Shown here piece by piece: positions 1-7,613 of a stretch of DNA of 64,000 nucleotides. The notes under the pieces are model-generated. The model saw nothing but the letters and a program-made list of their open reading frames with translations. It had not been told where the DNA came from and did not search any database. This stretch comes from Citrobacter telavivensis. GTDB taxonomy: Bacteria > Pseudomonadota > Gammaproteobacteria > Enterobacterales > Enterobacteriaceae. The translations under genes and the position numbers were made by a program. The number at the start of each line of letters is the position of its first letter. Within the stretch, counting starts at the first letter, position 1. The stretch covers positions 3,410,001 to 3,474,000 of the forward strand of contig CP045205.1 in assembly GCA_009363175.1 (NCBI GenBank). Reading direction: 5' to 3'.

Positions 1-110
1 TCGATGGCCGCCCGAATCAGCCGATGCGCAAAATGATCCTGTCGCATGCAAAACAGGTCGGTCTGATGAATCTGCTGAAGGATGGCATTAAGGGAGTCAC
101 GGCACTATGA
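1..110 (+). CDS. ydiS: YdiS, FixC-like flavoprotein oxidoreductase (C-terminus only)
   Basis: An open frame enters from the left edge (first whole codon at position 3) and ends with TGA at 108-110, giving about 35 residues that finish in KGVTAL. The stop overlaps the next start as ATGA, as in a translationally coupled operon. In E. coli the gene before the FixX-like ferredoxin is ydiS, an FAD-dependent FixC-family quinone oxidoreductase, and the visible tail fits that protein. The identification rests on position and recall of the family; the FAD domain lies outside the window. The gene is cut by the window, not broken. Confidence 0.75.
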   Translation, partial: DGRPNQPMRKMILSHAKQVGLMNLLKDGIKGVTAL

Positions 111-400
111 GTCAGGACAATCGCGTTAACGTCGACGTCAAGCTTGGCGTCAATAAATTCCATGTTGATGAAGGACACCCGCACATCATTCTGGCGGCTA
201 ACCCGGACAGTAAAGAGTTTCAAAAATTGCTGAACGCCTGCCCCGCCGGACTCTATAAACAGGATGAGGCGGGTACGATTCACTTTGATTCTGCGGGCTG
301 TCTGGAGTGCGGAACCTGCCGGGTACTGTGCGGTGAGACGATCCTCGAAAAATGGGAGTACCCCGCAGGCACCTTTGGCGTCGATTTCCGCTACGGCTGA
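107..400 (+). CDS. fixX: Ferredoxin-like protein FixX/YdiT
   Basis: A 97-residue protein, the usual length of YdiT. It carries a cysteine cluster, CLECGTCRVLC (residues about 65-75), and an earlier ACPAGLY segment (about 45-51), the four ligands of a ferredoxin-type iron-sulfur cluster. FixX-family ferredoxins pass electrons with FixABC between an electron-transfer flavoprotein and quinone. Its start overlaps the ydiS stop by four bases, so it is the last gene of that operon. The acyl-CoA synthetase fadK follows after a REP element. In E. coli this operon is associated with anaerobic acyl-CoA metabolism; that link is known from the family, not shown here. Confidence 0.93.
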   Translation: MSQDNRVNVDVKLGVNKFHVDEGHPHIILAANPDSKEFQKLLNACPAGLYKQDEAGTIHFDSAGCLECGTCRVLCGETILEKWEYPAGTFGVDFRYG

Positions 401-410
401 TGGGTACAAC

Positions 411-449
411 TGCCGGATAGTGATGCCTGGCGTCTTATCCGGCCTGCGA
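411..449. repeat. Single REP (palindromic) element between fixX and fadK
   Basis: The arms GCCGGATA (412-419) and TTATCCGGC (435-443) form an imperfect inverted repeat typical of enterobacterial REP units. It lies in the 86-base gap between fixX and fadK, where it could stabilise the upstream mRNA end. The same core sequence recurs seven times after fadK. Confidence 0.85.
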
Positions 450-486
450 ACACCTCACTACCCACTTGATTTACCGGGAACCTCCG

Positions 487-2115
487 ATGAGTGTCACATT
501 AACGTTTGACGCCGGGCGGCGGGACGCATACCGCAAGCTTGGCTTTTGGGGCGATGCCTCGCTGGGAGACTACTGGCAGCAAACCGCGCGCAGCGTGCCG
601 GAAAAAATTGCCGTCGTGGATAACCACGGTACCGCATTCACCTATACCGCCCTCGACCATGCGGCAAGCTGTCTGGCAAGCTGGATGCTGGCGAACGGCA
701 TTCAGTCCGGCGACCGCGTCGCCTTTCAGCTTCCCGGCTGGTGCGAATTTACCGTTATCTATCTCGCCTGCCTGAAAATCGGCGCAGTATCCGTTCCCCT
801 TCTGCCCGCCTGGCGCGAAGCCGAACTGGTATGGGTGCTGAACAAGTGTCAGGCGAAACTGTTTTTCGCCCCGACCGTGTTTAAACAGACGCGTCCGGTC
901 GATTTGATCTTGCCTCTGCAAAATCAGCTGCCGCATCTGCAACACGTTATCGGCGTCGATAAACTGGCACCGGCCACCACCTCACTCGCCCTCAGCCAGA
1001 TAGTAGCGGACAGCGCGCCGCTTGCCCGTCACATTCCGGTTCACGGTGACGAACTGGCCGCCGTGTTGTTTACCTCTGGCACCGAGGGAGTACCGAAAGG
1101 GGTCATGCTCAGCCACAACAATATTCTCGCCAGCGAGCGGGCCTACTGCGCCCGTCTGAATCTGACCTGGCTGGACGTCTTTCTGATGCCGGCGCCGCTG
1201 GGACACGCCACCGGTTTTTTACACGGCGTGACGGCACCGTTTCTGATCGGCGCGCGCAGCGTGCTGCTGGATATTTTTACCCCAACGGCCTGTCTTGATC
1301 TGCTGGAACAGCAGCGCTGCACCTGCGTGTTAGGGGCTACACCGTTTGTTTACGATCTGTTGTGTACCGTTGAACAGCAGCCCGCCGACCTCTCTTCGCT
1401 GCGTTTCTTTTTGTGCGGCGGCACCACCATTCCCAGGCGCATTGCCCGCGACTGTCAGCAGCGCGGCATTAAGCTGCTCAGCGTCTACGGCTCGACGGAA
1501 AGCTCGCCACATGCGGTAGTGAACCTTGACGATCCGCCCTCCCGCATGATGAATACCGACGGCTATGCGGCGGCAGGGGTGGAGATCAAGATTGTTGATG
1601 AAGCGCGTAACACGGTTCCGCCCGGCGTTGAAGGTGAAGAGGCATCACGCGGGCCGAACGTGTTTATGGGCTATCTCGATGAGCCAGAGCTAACCGCCCG
1701 GGCGCTGGATAGCGAAGGCTGGTACTACAGCGGCGATCTCTGTCGGATGGACGAGGCGGGCTATATCAAGGTCACCGGGCGCAAGAAAGATATCATTGTC
1801 CGGGGCGGCGAAAACATCAGCAGTCGCGAGGTGGAAGACATTCTGTTACAGCATCCCCGTATTCACGATGCCTGCGTGGTTGCCATGCCGGATGAGCGTT
1901 TAGGTGAGCGTTCCTGTGCCTACATCGTACTGAAAGCGCCGCATCATTCTCTGTCGCTGGAAGAGGTTGTTGCCTTCTTTAGCCGTAAACGTGTGGCGAA
2001 GTATAAGTATCCGGAGCACATCGTGGTGGTTGAAAAGTTGCCCAGAACGGCATCCGGGAAGATCCAGAAGTTCCTGTTACGCCAGGATATCATTCAGCGG
2101 TTAGCGTCGGAATGA
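487..2115 (+). CDS. fadK: Short-chain acyl-CoA synthetase FadK
   Basis: A member of the acyl-CoA synthetase (ANL) superfamily that activates fatty acids to acyl-CoA by way of an acyl-AMP; in E. coli FadK serves anaerobic growth on short- and medium-chain fatty acids. The AMP-binding P-loop-like motif LFTSGTEGVPKGV is near residue 190, YGSTE near 335, the YYSGDL hinge region near 415 and the C-terminal lysine motif TASGKIQKF near 522. The frame is open back to 466, but the ATG at 487 starts the conserved MSVTLTF sequence; upstream there is only a weak GGGAA. With that start the product is 542 residues. A tandem REP array follows the stop. Confidence 0.93.
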   Translation: MSVTLTFDAGRRDAYRKLGFWGDASLGDYWQQTARSVPEKIAVVDNHGTAFTYTALDHAASCLASWMLANGIQSGDRVAFQLPGWCEFTVIYLACLKIGAVSVPLLPAWREAELVWVLNKCQAKLFFAPTVFKQTRPVDLILPLQNQLPHLQHVIGVDKLAPATTSLALSQIVADSAPLARHIPVHGDELAAVLFTSGTEGVPKGVMLSHNNILASERAYCARLNLTWLDVFLMPAPLGHATGFLHGVTAPFLIGARSVLLDIFTPTACLDLLEQQRCTCVLGATPFVYDLLCTVEQQPADLSSLRFFLCGGTTIPRRIARDCQQRGIKLLSVYGSTESSPHAVVNLDDPPSRMMNTDGYAAAGVEIKIVDEARNTVPPGVEGEEASRGPNVFMGYLDEPELTARALDSEGWYYSGDLCRMDEAGYIKVTGRKKDIIVRGGENISSREVEDILLQHPRIHDACVVAMPDERLGERSCAYIVLKAPHHSLSLEEVVAFFSRKRVAKYKYPEHIVVVEKLPRTASGKIQKFLLRQDIIQRLASE

Positions 2116-2131
2116 CGTGAGGTACAAATTG

Positions 2132-2530
2132 CCGGATGACGGCGTACCGCCTTATCCGGCCTACAGGGGCATTGTGGGTGTATGTATTGCCGGATGACGG
2201 CGTATCGCCATCCGGCCTACAGGGACATTGCGGGTGTATGTATTGCCGGATGACGGCGTACAGGGGCATTGCGGGTGTATGTATTACCGGATGACGGCGT
2301 ATCGCCATCCGGCCTACAGGGACATTGCGGGTGTATGTATTACCGGATGACGGCGTACCGCCTTATCCGGCCTACAGGGGCATTGTGGGTGTATGTATTA
2401 CCGGATGACGGCGCATCGCCATCCGGCCTACAGGGCATTGCGGGTGTATGTATTGCCGGATGACGGCGTATCGCCATCCGGCCTACAGGGGAATCGCTGT
2501 AGGCCTGATAAGCGTAGCGCCATCAGGCAT
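2132..2530. repeat. Tandem REP/BIME array, seven units plus a terminal REP
   Basis: Seven copies of a unit beginning CCGGATGACGGCG start at 2132, 2190, 2246, 2287, 2343, 2401 and 2456. Most units are 55-58 bases long and consist of a REP palindrome followed by a linker ending GGGTGTATGTATT. The third unit is only 41 bases long because its distal palindrome arm is missing. A last, different REP (about 2499-2529, core GGCCTGATAAGCG) lies against the ppsA stop. Two linker variants (CATTGTGGG and CATTGCGGG) alternate irregularly, which suggests duplication of blocks. The array fills the whole space between the convergent genes fadK and ppsA. I see no gene in it. Confidence 0.95.
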
Positions 2531-2534
2531 TACC

Positions 2535-4913
2535 TTACTTCTTCAGTTCAGCCAGGCTCAGCCAGGTCTGGACAACGGTATCCGGGTTCAGCGACAGGCT
2601 GTCGATTCCCTCTTCCATCAGCCAGGCGGCAAAGTCTTCGTGGTCAGACGGACCCTGACCGCAAATCCCGACGTATTTACCCTGTTTCTTCGCTGCGCGA
2701 ATCGCCATCGACAGCAGTGCTTTTACCGCGTCGTTACGCTCATCAAACAGTTCGGATACCACGCCGGAGTCACGATCCAGACCCAGCGCCAGCTGCGTCA
2801 TGTCGTTAGAACCGATCGAGAAGCCGTCGAAGTATTGCAGGAACTGTTCAGCCAGCAGGGCGTTGGACGGGATCTCACACATCATGATGATCTTCAGCCC
2901 ATTCTCACCGCGTTTCAGCCCCTGACGCGCCAGCTCTTCCACAACCGCTTTTGCCTGCTCAACGGTACGCACGAATGGGATCATGATTTCGACGTTAGTC
3001 AGCCCCATGTCATTACGCACGCGTTTCACCGCGTCGCATTCCAGCGCGAAGCAATCACGGAAGCTGTCCGACACGTAGCGGCCCGCACCACGGAAGCCCA
3101 GCATTGGGTTCTCTTCATGCGGCTCGTAGCGCTCACCGCCGACCAGGTTCGCGTATTCGTTAGACTTAAAGTCAGACAGACGCACGATCACCCGTTTCGG
3201 CCAGAATGCCGCACCGAGGGTGGCAATCCCTTCCGTCAGGCGCCCCACATAAAATTCACGCGGAGAATCAAAGCCTTTCATCATCTCGCGGATGTCGTTC
3301 TGCAGTTTGGCATCCTGGGAGTCAAACTCCAGCAGCGCACGCGGGTGCACGCCAATCATACGGTTGATGATAAATTCCAGACGCGCCAGACCAACGCCTT
3401 CGTTAGGCAGACAGGCGAAGTCAAATGCCCTGTCCGGGTTACCGACGTTCATCATCACCTTCAGCGGCAGATCCGGCATGGTATCGACGCTGGAGCTCTT
3501 AACGCTGAAATCGAGCAGGTCGGCGTACACGTAGCCCGTGTCACCTTCTGCGCAGGAAACGGTGACCTTCTCGTCATCCTTCATACGCTCAGTGGCATCG
3601 CCACATCCCACCACCGCTGGAATACCCAGTTCACGCGCGATAATGGCCGCGTGACAGGTACGACCGCCGCGGTTAGTGACAATCGCCGCCGCTTTTTTCA
3701 TGATCGGTTCCCAGTCCGGGTCGGTCATGTCGGTGACCAGCACGTCGCCAGGCTCAATGCGGTTCATCTCGCTGATGTCCTGAATGACTTTTACCGGACC
3801 CGCACCGATGCGGTGGCCGATGGCACGCCCTTCCGCAATGATTTTGCCCTGCGCATGCAGCGTGTAACGCTCCATCACCTGACCGCGAGAACGCACGGTT
3901 TCCGGACGCGCCTGTACGATGAACAGCTTGCCGGTGTGACCGTCTTTCGCCCACTCGATGTCCATCGGACGACCGTAGTGTTTCTCTATCTGCACCGCCT
4001 GCTTCGCCAGTTCCTGCACTTCGTCGTTGGTCAGAGAGAAAATGTCGCGGCTTTCCTGCGGCACATCTTCAATGGTGACCTGTTTGCCGTGCTCCTGAGT
4101 TGGTGCGTAGACCATGCGGATTTTTTTCGAGCCCATCGTGCGACGCACAATAGACGGACGATTGGCTGCCAGGGTCGGTTTGTGGACGTAGAACTCATCC
4201 GGGTTCACCGCGCCCTGCACCACCATCTCACCCAGACCCCATGCCGAGGTGATGAACACCACCTGGTCAAAGCCGGATTCGGTATCGATGGAGAACATCA
4301 CGCCGGATGAAGCCAGATCGGAACGCACCATCCGCTGAACGCCCGCAGAGAGCGCCACGCCGCGGTGGTCATAGCCCTGGTGAACACGATAGGAGATCGC
4401 GCGGTCGTTAAACAGCGACGCGAACACGTGCTTCACGGCGACCAGTACGGCGTCAAAGCCCTGGACGTTGAGGAAGGTTTCCTGCTGACCGGCAAAAGAG
4501 GCGTCCGGCATATCTTCCGCCGTTGCAGAAGAACGCACGGCGAAAGACGCATGCTGATCGTCCGCAGAGAGTTGCGCGTAGGCATCGCGGATGGCATTTT
4601 CCAGCTCAGGCTGGAAAGGAGTGTCGATAATCCACTGGCGGATCTGTGCGCCTGCCTTCGCTAATGCGGTGACATCATCAATATCCGTCTGATCCAGCAG
4701 TTCATAGATGCGCTGGTTTACGCCGCTTTGGTCCAGAAACTGGTTGAACGCATCGGCGGTTGTGGCAAAACCATTCGGTACCGATACACCCATACCGGAA
4801 AGGTTAGTAATCATTTCACCCAGGGAGGCATTTTTGCCCCCAACTCTGTCTACATCATTCATGCCGAGTTGGTTATACCAAAGCACCAGCGGTGACGAGC
4901 CATTGTTGGACAT
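2535..4913 (-). CDS. ppsA: Phosphoenolpyruvate synthase
   Basis: At 792 residues it has exactly the E. coli length. It converts pyruvate, ATP and water to phosphoenolpyruvate, AMP and phosphate, the first step of gluconeogenesis from three-carbon compounds. The N-terminal nucleotide-binding domain (MNDVDRVGGKNASLGEM near residue 18) is followed by the swivelling phosphohistidine domain, with the TCHAAIIARE active-site motif around residue 421, and a C-terminal PEP/pyruvate barrel containing GSNDMTQ and CGQGPSDH. It is divergent from ppsR, which encodes its regulator, and a Cra-like operator sits upstream of its start. Confidence 0.98.
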   Translation of the reverse strand: MSNNGSSPLVLWYNQLGMNDVDRVGGKNASLGEMITNLSGMGVSVPNGFATTADAFNQFLDQSGVNQRIYELLDQTDIDDVTALAKAGAQIRQWIIDTPFQPELENAIRDAYAQLSADDQHASFAVRSSATAEDMPDASFAGQQETFLNVQGFDAVLVAVKHVFASLFNDRAISYRVHQGYDHRGVALSAGVQRMVRSDLASSGVMFSIDTESGFDQVVFITSAWGLGEMVVQGAVNPDEFYVHKPTLAANRPSIVRRTMGSKKIRMVYAPTQEHGKQVTIEDVPQESRDIFSLTNDEVQELAKQAVQIEKHYGRPMDIEWAKDGHTGKLFIVQARPETVRSRGQVMERYTLHAQGKIIAEGRAIGHRIGAGPVKVIQDISEMNRIEPGDVLVTDMTDPDWEPIMKKAAAIVTNRGGRTCHAAIIARELGIPAVVGCGDATERMKDDEKVTVSCAEGDTGYVYADLLDFSVKSSSVDTMPDLPLKVMMNVGNPDRAFDFACLPNEGVGLARLEFIINRMIGVHPRALLEFDSQDAKLQNDIREMMKGFDSPREFYVGRLTEGIATLGAAFWPKRVIVRLSDFKSNEYANLVGGERYEPHEENPMLGFRGAGRYVSDSFRDCFALECDAVKRVRNDMGLTNVEIMIPFVRTVEQAKAVVEELARQGLKRGENGLKIIMMCEIPSNALLAEQFLQYFDGFSIGSNDMTQLALGLDRDSGVVSELFDERNDAVKALLSMAIRAAKKQGKYVGICGQGPSDHEDFAAWLMEEGIDSLSLNPDTVVQTWLSLAELKK

Positions 4914-5000
4914 CGAACAATCCTTTTGTGATAAATGAACGAGTTTAGGAAAAGCTTAATTACGTATTTATCTTTGCATATTTAACCCGCTTAAAAAAAC

Positions 5001-5016
5001 GGTGAATCGTTCAAGC
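5001..5016. promoter_or_regulatory. Cra (FruR) operator upstream of ppsA
   Basis: The 16-mer GGTGAATCGTTCAAGC matches the Cra consensus GCTGAATCGATTCAGC with few changes. It lies 88 bases upstream of the ppsA start in the 333-base ppsA-ppsR divergent gap. In E. coli Cra activates ppsA from such a site. The rest of the gap is AT-rich (for example 5100-5220), presumably promoter DNA, and I see no further gene in it. Confidence 0.75.
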
Positions 5017-5246
5017 AAATATATTTTTTATTTTTTCGGACAGTTTACCCATTTGCGCAAACCCACGAGTGGCGGGCGATCCCCACAAAATGTGTCGGTA
5101 TAAACATCTGTTCCAGAAAATGAAATGTACTTTTCATAAAATATAAAAATACCATTTCATTTTTAAAATGAGCGTTATTTTCTACGCTTCAGAGTAATTT
5201 TAATTTATGCTTTCAGAGAATTATGACTGACTTCCAGGGTGTGAAA

Positions 5247-6080
5247 ATGGATAATGCTGTAGATCGTCACGTATTTTATATTTCCGATGGTACGGCAATT
5301 ACCGCTGAAGTATTGGGCCATGCGGTGATGTCGCAGTTCCCCGTCACTATCAGCAGTATCACGCTACCGTTTGTCGAAAATGAGAACCGTGCCCGTGCCG
5401 TTAAGGACCAGATCGACGCCATTTTTCAACAAACCGGCGTGCGTCCACTGGTGTTCTATTCGATTGTATTGCCGGAAATCCGCTCCATCATCCTGCAAAG
5501 CGAAGGCTTCTGTCAGGATATCGTGCAGGCGCTGATCACTCCGCTGCAACACGAAATGAAACTCTACCCCACACCGATTGCCCACCGGACTCACGGGCTG
5601 AATCCGGGTAACCTGATCAAGTATGATGCGCGGATCGCCGCCATCGATTACACCCTGGCCCACGATGATGGCATTTCGTTGCGCAACCTCGACCAGGCGC
5701 AGGTGATTTTGTTGGGCGTCTCGCGCTGCGGCAAAACGCCCACCAGTCTCTACCTGGCGATGCAGTTTGGCATCCGCGCGGCGAACTATCCCTTTATTGC
5801 CGACGACATGGACAATCTGGTTCTGCCCGCGTCGTTAAAACCCCTACAACATAAACTGTTTGGTCTGACGATTGACCCTGAGCGTCTGGCGGCCATTCGC
5901 GAAGAACGCCGGGAAAACAGCCGCTACGCGTCCCTGCGCCAGTGCCGTATGGAAGTGGCTGAAGTCGAGGCGCTCTATCGTAAAAACCAGATCCCATGGT
6001 TGAACAGTACTAACTATTCGGTTGAGGAGATTGCCACTAAAATCCTCGACATCATGGGACTAAGTCGACGCATGTACTAA
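5247..6080 (+). CDS. ppsR: PEP synthase regulatory protein (bifunctional kinase/phosphorylase)
   Basis: A DUF299-family protein that inactivates PEP synthase by ADP-dependent phosphorylation and reactivates it by phosphate-dependent dephosphorylation. The nucleotide-binding loop GVSRCGKTPTS is near residue 154. The frame is open from an ATG at 5223, but I chose the ATG at 5247 because it gives MDNAVDRHVFYISDGTA and exactly 277 residues, the E. coli length; AGGG precedes it. It is transcribed away from its target ppsA. The 3' end overlaps the TrpR operator of aroH. Confidence 0.95.
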   Translation: MDNAVDRHVFYISDGTAITAEVLGHAVMSQFPVTISSITLPFVENENRARAVKDQIDAIFQQTGVRPLVFYSIVLPEIRSIILQSEGFCQDIVQALITPLQHEMKLYPTPIAHRTHGLNPGNLIKYDARIAAIDYTLAHDDGISLRNLDQAQVILLGVSRCGKTPTSLYLAMQFGIRAANYPFIADDMDNLVLPASLKPLQHKLFGLTIDPERLAAIREERRENSRYASLRQCRMEVAEVEALYRKNQIPWLNSTNYSVEEIATKILDIMGLSRRMY

Positions 6081-6091
6081 CAAACTAGTTC
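6074..6091. promoter_or_regulatory. TrpR operator of aroH
   Basis: The 18-mer GTACTAACAAACTAGTTC keeps the spacing of the trp operator (GTACT and ACTAGT half-sites). From memory it is close to the E. coli aroH operator. Its first seven bases lie inside the last codons of ppsR. A likely -10 (TATCAT, about 6111-6116) follows, so bound TrpR would cover the upstream promoter region. This fits tryptophan repression of aroH. Confidence 0.75.
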
Positions 6092-6236
6092 GTGAGTTCT
6101 GTTTTTTTGTTATCATACCGTTCTGTCGCGAGGTGTGATCCACCTCGCACTTGAAATCAGCAGGGATTGGTTTAAGGTTGTGCCCATCACTTCCCGGTAC
6201 CTCTGCCGTAGAAGCCACAAATTTCTGAGAATTGTC

Positions 6237-7283
6237 ATGAACAGAACCGATGAACTGCGTACCGCGCGTATAGACAGTCTGGTTACGCCCGCTGAACTTG
6301 CGCAACGGCATCCTGTGTCGTCCGCCGTCGCCAGCCACGTCACCGACTCCCGACGCCGGATAGAAAGAATACTGAATGGCGAAGACCGCCGTTTGCTGGT
6401 CATTGTGGGACCGTGCTCCATTCACGATCTTGACGCCGCTCTGGAGTACGCCACGCGTTTACAGGCGCTGCGTACTCAGCACCAGGCGCGCCTGGAAATC
6501 GTCATGCGCACCTATTTTGAAAAGCCACGCACTGTCGTCGGCTGGAAAGGTCTCATTTCCGATCCGGACCTCAATGGCAGCTATCGCGTGAACCACGGTA
6601 TTGAACTGGCGCGCAAACTGCTGTTGCAGGTCAATGAACTGGGCATCCCGACCGCCACGGAATTTCTCGATATGGTGACCGGGCAATTTATTGCCGATCT
6701 GATCAGTTGGGGCGCCATTGGCGCGCGAACCACCGAAAGCCAGATCCACCGCGAAATGGCCTCGGCACTCTCCTGCCCGGTCGGCTTTAAAAACGGCACC
6801 GACGGAAATACCCGTATCGCCGTTGACGCGATCCGCGCCTCCCGCGCCAGTCATATGTTCCTCTCGCCTGATAAGACCGGTCAGATGACCATTTATCAGA
6901 CCAGCGGTAACCCCTATGGCCATATCATTATGCGTGGCGGCAAAAAGCCAAACTACCATGCTGAAGATATTGCGGCGGCCTGCAGTACGCTGCATGAATT
7001 TGATCTGCCTGAACATCTGGTCGTTGATTTCAGCCACGGCAACTGCCAGAAACAGCATCGTCGTCAGTTGGATGTCTGTGATGATATTTGCCAGCAGATC
7101 CGTAACGGATCGACGGCCATCGCCGGTATTATGGCGGAAAGTTTTCTGCGTGAAGGTACGCAGAAAATCGTCAGCGGACAGCCGCTGGTCTACGGTCAGT
7201 CGGTAACCGATCCTTGCCTTAACTGGGAAGACACTGAACTGCTGCTGAGCAAGCTGGCCTGCGCGGTTGACAGTCGTTTCTGA
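6237..7283 (+). CDS. aroH: Tryptophan-sensitive DAHP synthase
   Basis: A class I 3-deoxy-D-arabino-heptulosonate-7-phosphate synthase: it condenses PEP with erythrose 4-phosphate in the first step of the shikimate pathway. Family motifs include VGPCSIHD near residue 60, GARTTESQIHRE near 163, KNGTDG near 186, and the HANC-like HGNCQK near 268. The frame extends upstream to 6135, but the ATG at 6237 starts the conserved MNRTDELRTARID and gives 348 residues as in E. coli. It is assigned to the Trp-sensitive isoform by synteny (ppsR-aroH-ydiE) and by the TrpR-like operator upstream. Confidence 0.95.
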   Translation: MNRTDELRTARIDSLVTPAELAQRHPVSSAVASHVTDSRRRIERILNGEDRRLLVIVGPCSIHDLDAALEYATRLQALRTQHQARLEIVMRTYFEKPRTVVGWKGLISDPDLNGSYRVNHGIELARKLLLQVNELGIPTATEFLDMVTGQFIADLISWGAIGARTTESQIHREMASALSCPVGFKNGTDGNTRIAVDAIRASRASHMFLSPDKTGQMTIYQTSGNPYGHIIMRGGKKPNYHAEDIAAACSTLHEFDLPEHLVVDFSHGNCQKQHRRQLDVCDDICQQIRNGSTAIAGIMAESFLREGTQKIVSGQPLVYGQSVTDPCLNWEDTELLLSKLACAVDSRF

Positions 7284-7289
7284 CCGCTC

Positions 7290-7318
7290 GCCCATCCTTT
7301 CGGGGATGGGCAATTCTT
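7290..7318 (+). terminator. Intrinsic terminator after aroH
   Basis: An eight-base stem GCCCATCC/GGATGGGC (7290-7297 and 7304-7311) with loop TTTCGG begins seven bases after the aroH stop. The following AATTCTTCT is only moderately U-rich. Confidence 0.7.
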
Positions 7319-7373
7319 CTCCCCTTTTCGCAAACTACCACATTTAATACTTGTTGTTGTCGCGCACATTATT

Positions 7374-7392
7374 GATAATAAAAATCATTGTG
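7374..7392. promoter_or_regulatory. Fur box upstream of ydiE
   Basis: The 19-mer GATAATAAAAATCATTGTG matches the Fur consensus GATAATGATAATCATTATC at about 15 of 19 positions. It lies 34 bases before the ydiE start. HemP-family genes are commonly iron-repressed, so the site fits. Confidence 0.65.
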
Positions 7393-7426
7393 ACATTAAT
7401 TATTATTAATCAGCCGTGATACCCGT

Positions 7427-7609
7427 ATGGATAACATTGAAGCACCCCGTCTTAAGGAACAAGAAAACGCGGTTCCCCCGCCTGCGCCCATCCGCAAGAT
7501 CAGCAGTCAGAAACTGTTAGGTGATGACGGTAAGGTAATTATCGATCACGACGGTCAGGAGTACCTGCTGCGTCGAACGCAGGCAGGTAAACTCTTGCTG
7601 ACCAAGTAG
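7427..7609 (+). CDS. ydiE: HemP-family small protein YdiE
   Basis: A 60-residue protein of the hemin uptake protein HemP family. The conserved C-terminal half contains LLGDDGKVIIDHDGQEYLLR and ends TQAGKLLLTK; the N-terminal half is proline- and charge-rich and variable. There is no signal peptide or membrane segment. HemP relatives are linked to haem and iron acquisition, but the biochemical role is unclear. The ribosome site before the ATG is poor, and no other in-frame start nearby looks better. The Fur-like box upstream supports iron regulation. It converges with selO, only four bases away. Confidence 0.9.
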   Translation: MDNIEAPRLKEQENAVPPPAPIRKISSQKLLGDDGKVIIDHDGQEYLLRRTQAGKLLLTK

Positions 7610-7613
7610 AACA

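Noticed and set aside
1..110. Is the ydiS fragment a pseudogene?
   Set aside because: It is simply cut by the window edge; the visible frame is intact and ends normally.
2132..2530. Could the tandem array be a CRISPR?
   Set aside because: The units contain a REP palindrome and the linkers between them are nearly identical, whereas CRISPR spacers differ; no cas gene is present.
2448..4310. Long plus-strand open frame (620 codons) opposite ppsA
   Set aside because: It lies antisense to a clearly conserved gene and its composition (rich in His, Arg, Val and Gln) is that of a shadow frame; no ribosome site or family match is visible.
6459..7313. Minus-strand open frame opposite aroH
   Set aside because: It is the antisense shadow of aroH, with no start site or recognisable domain.
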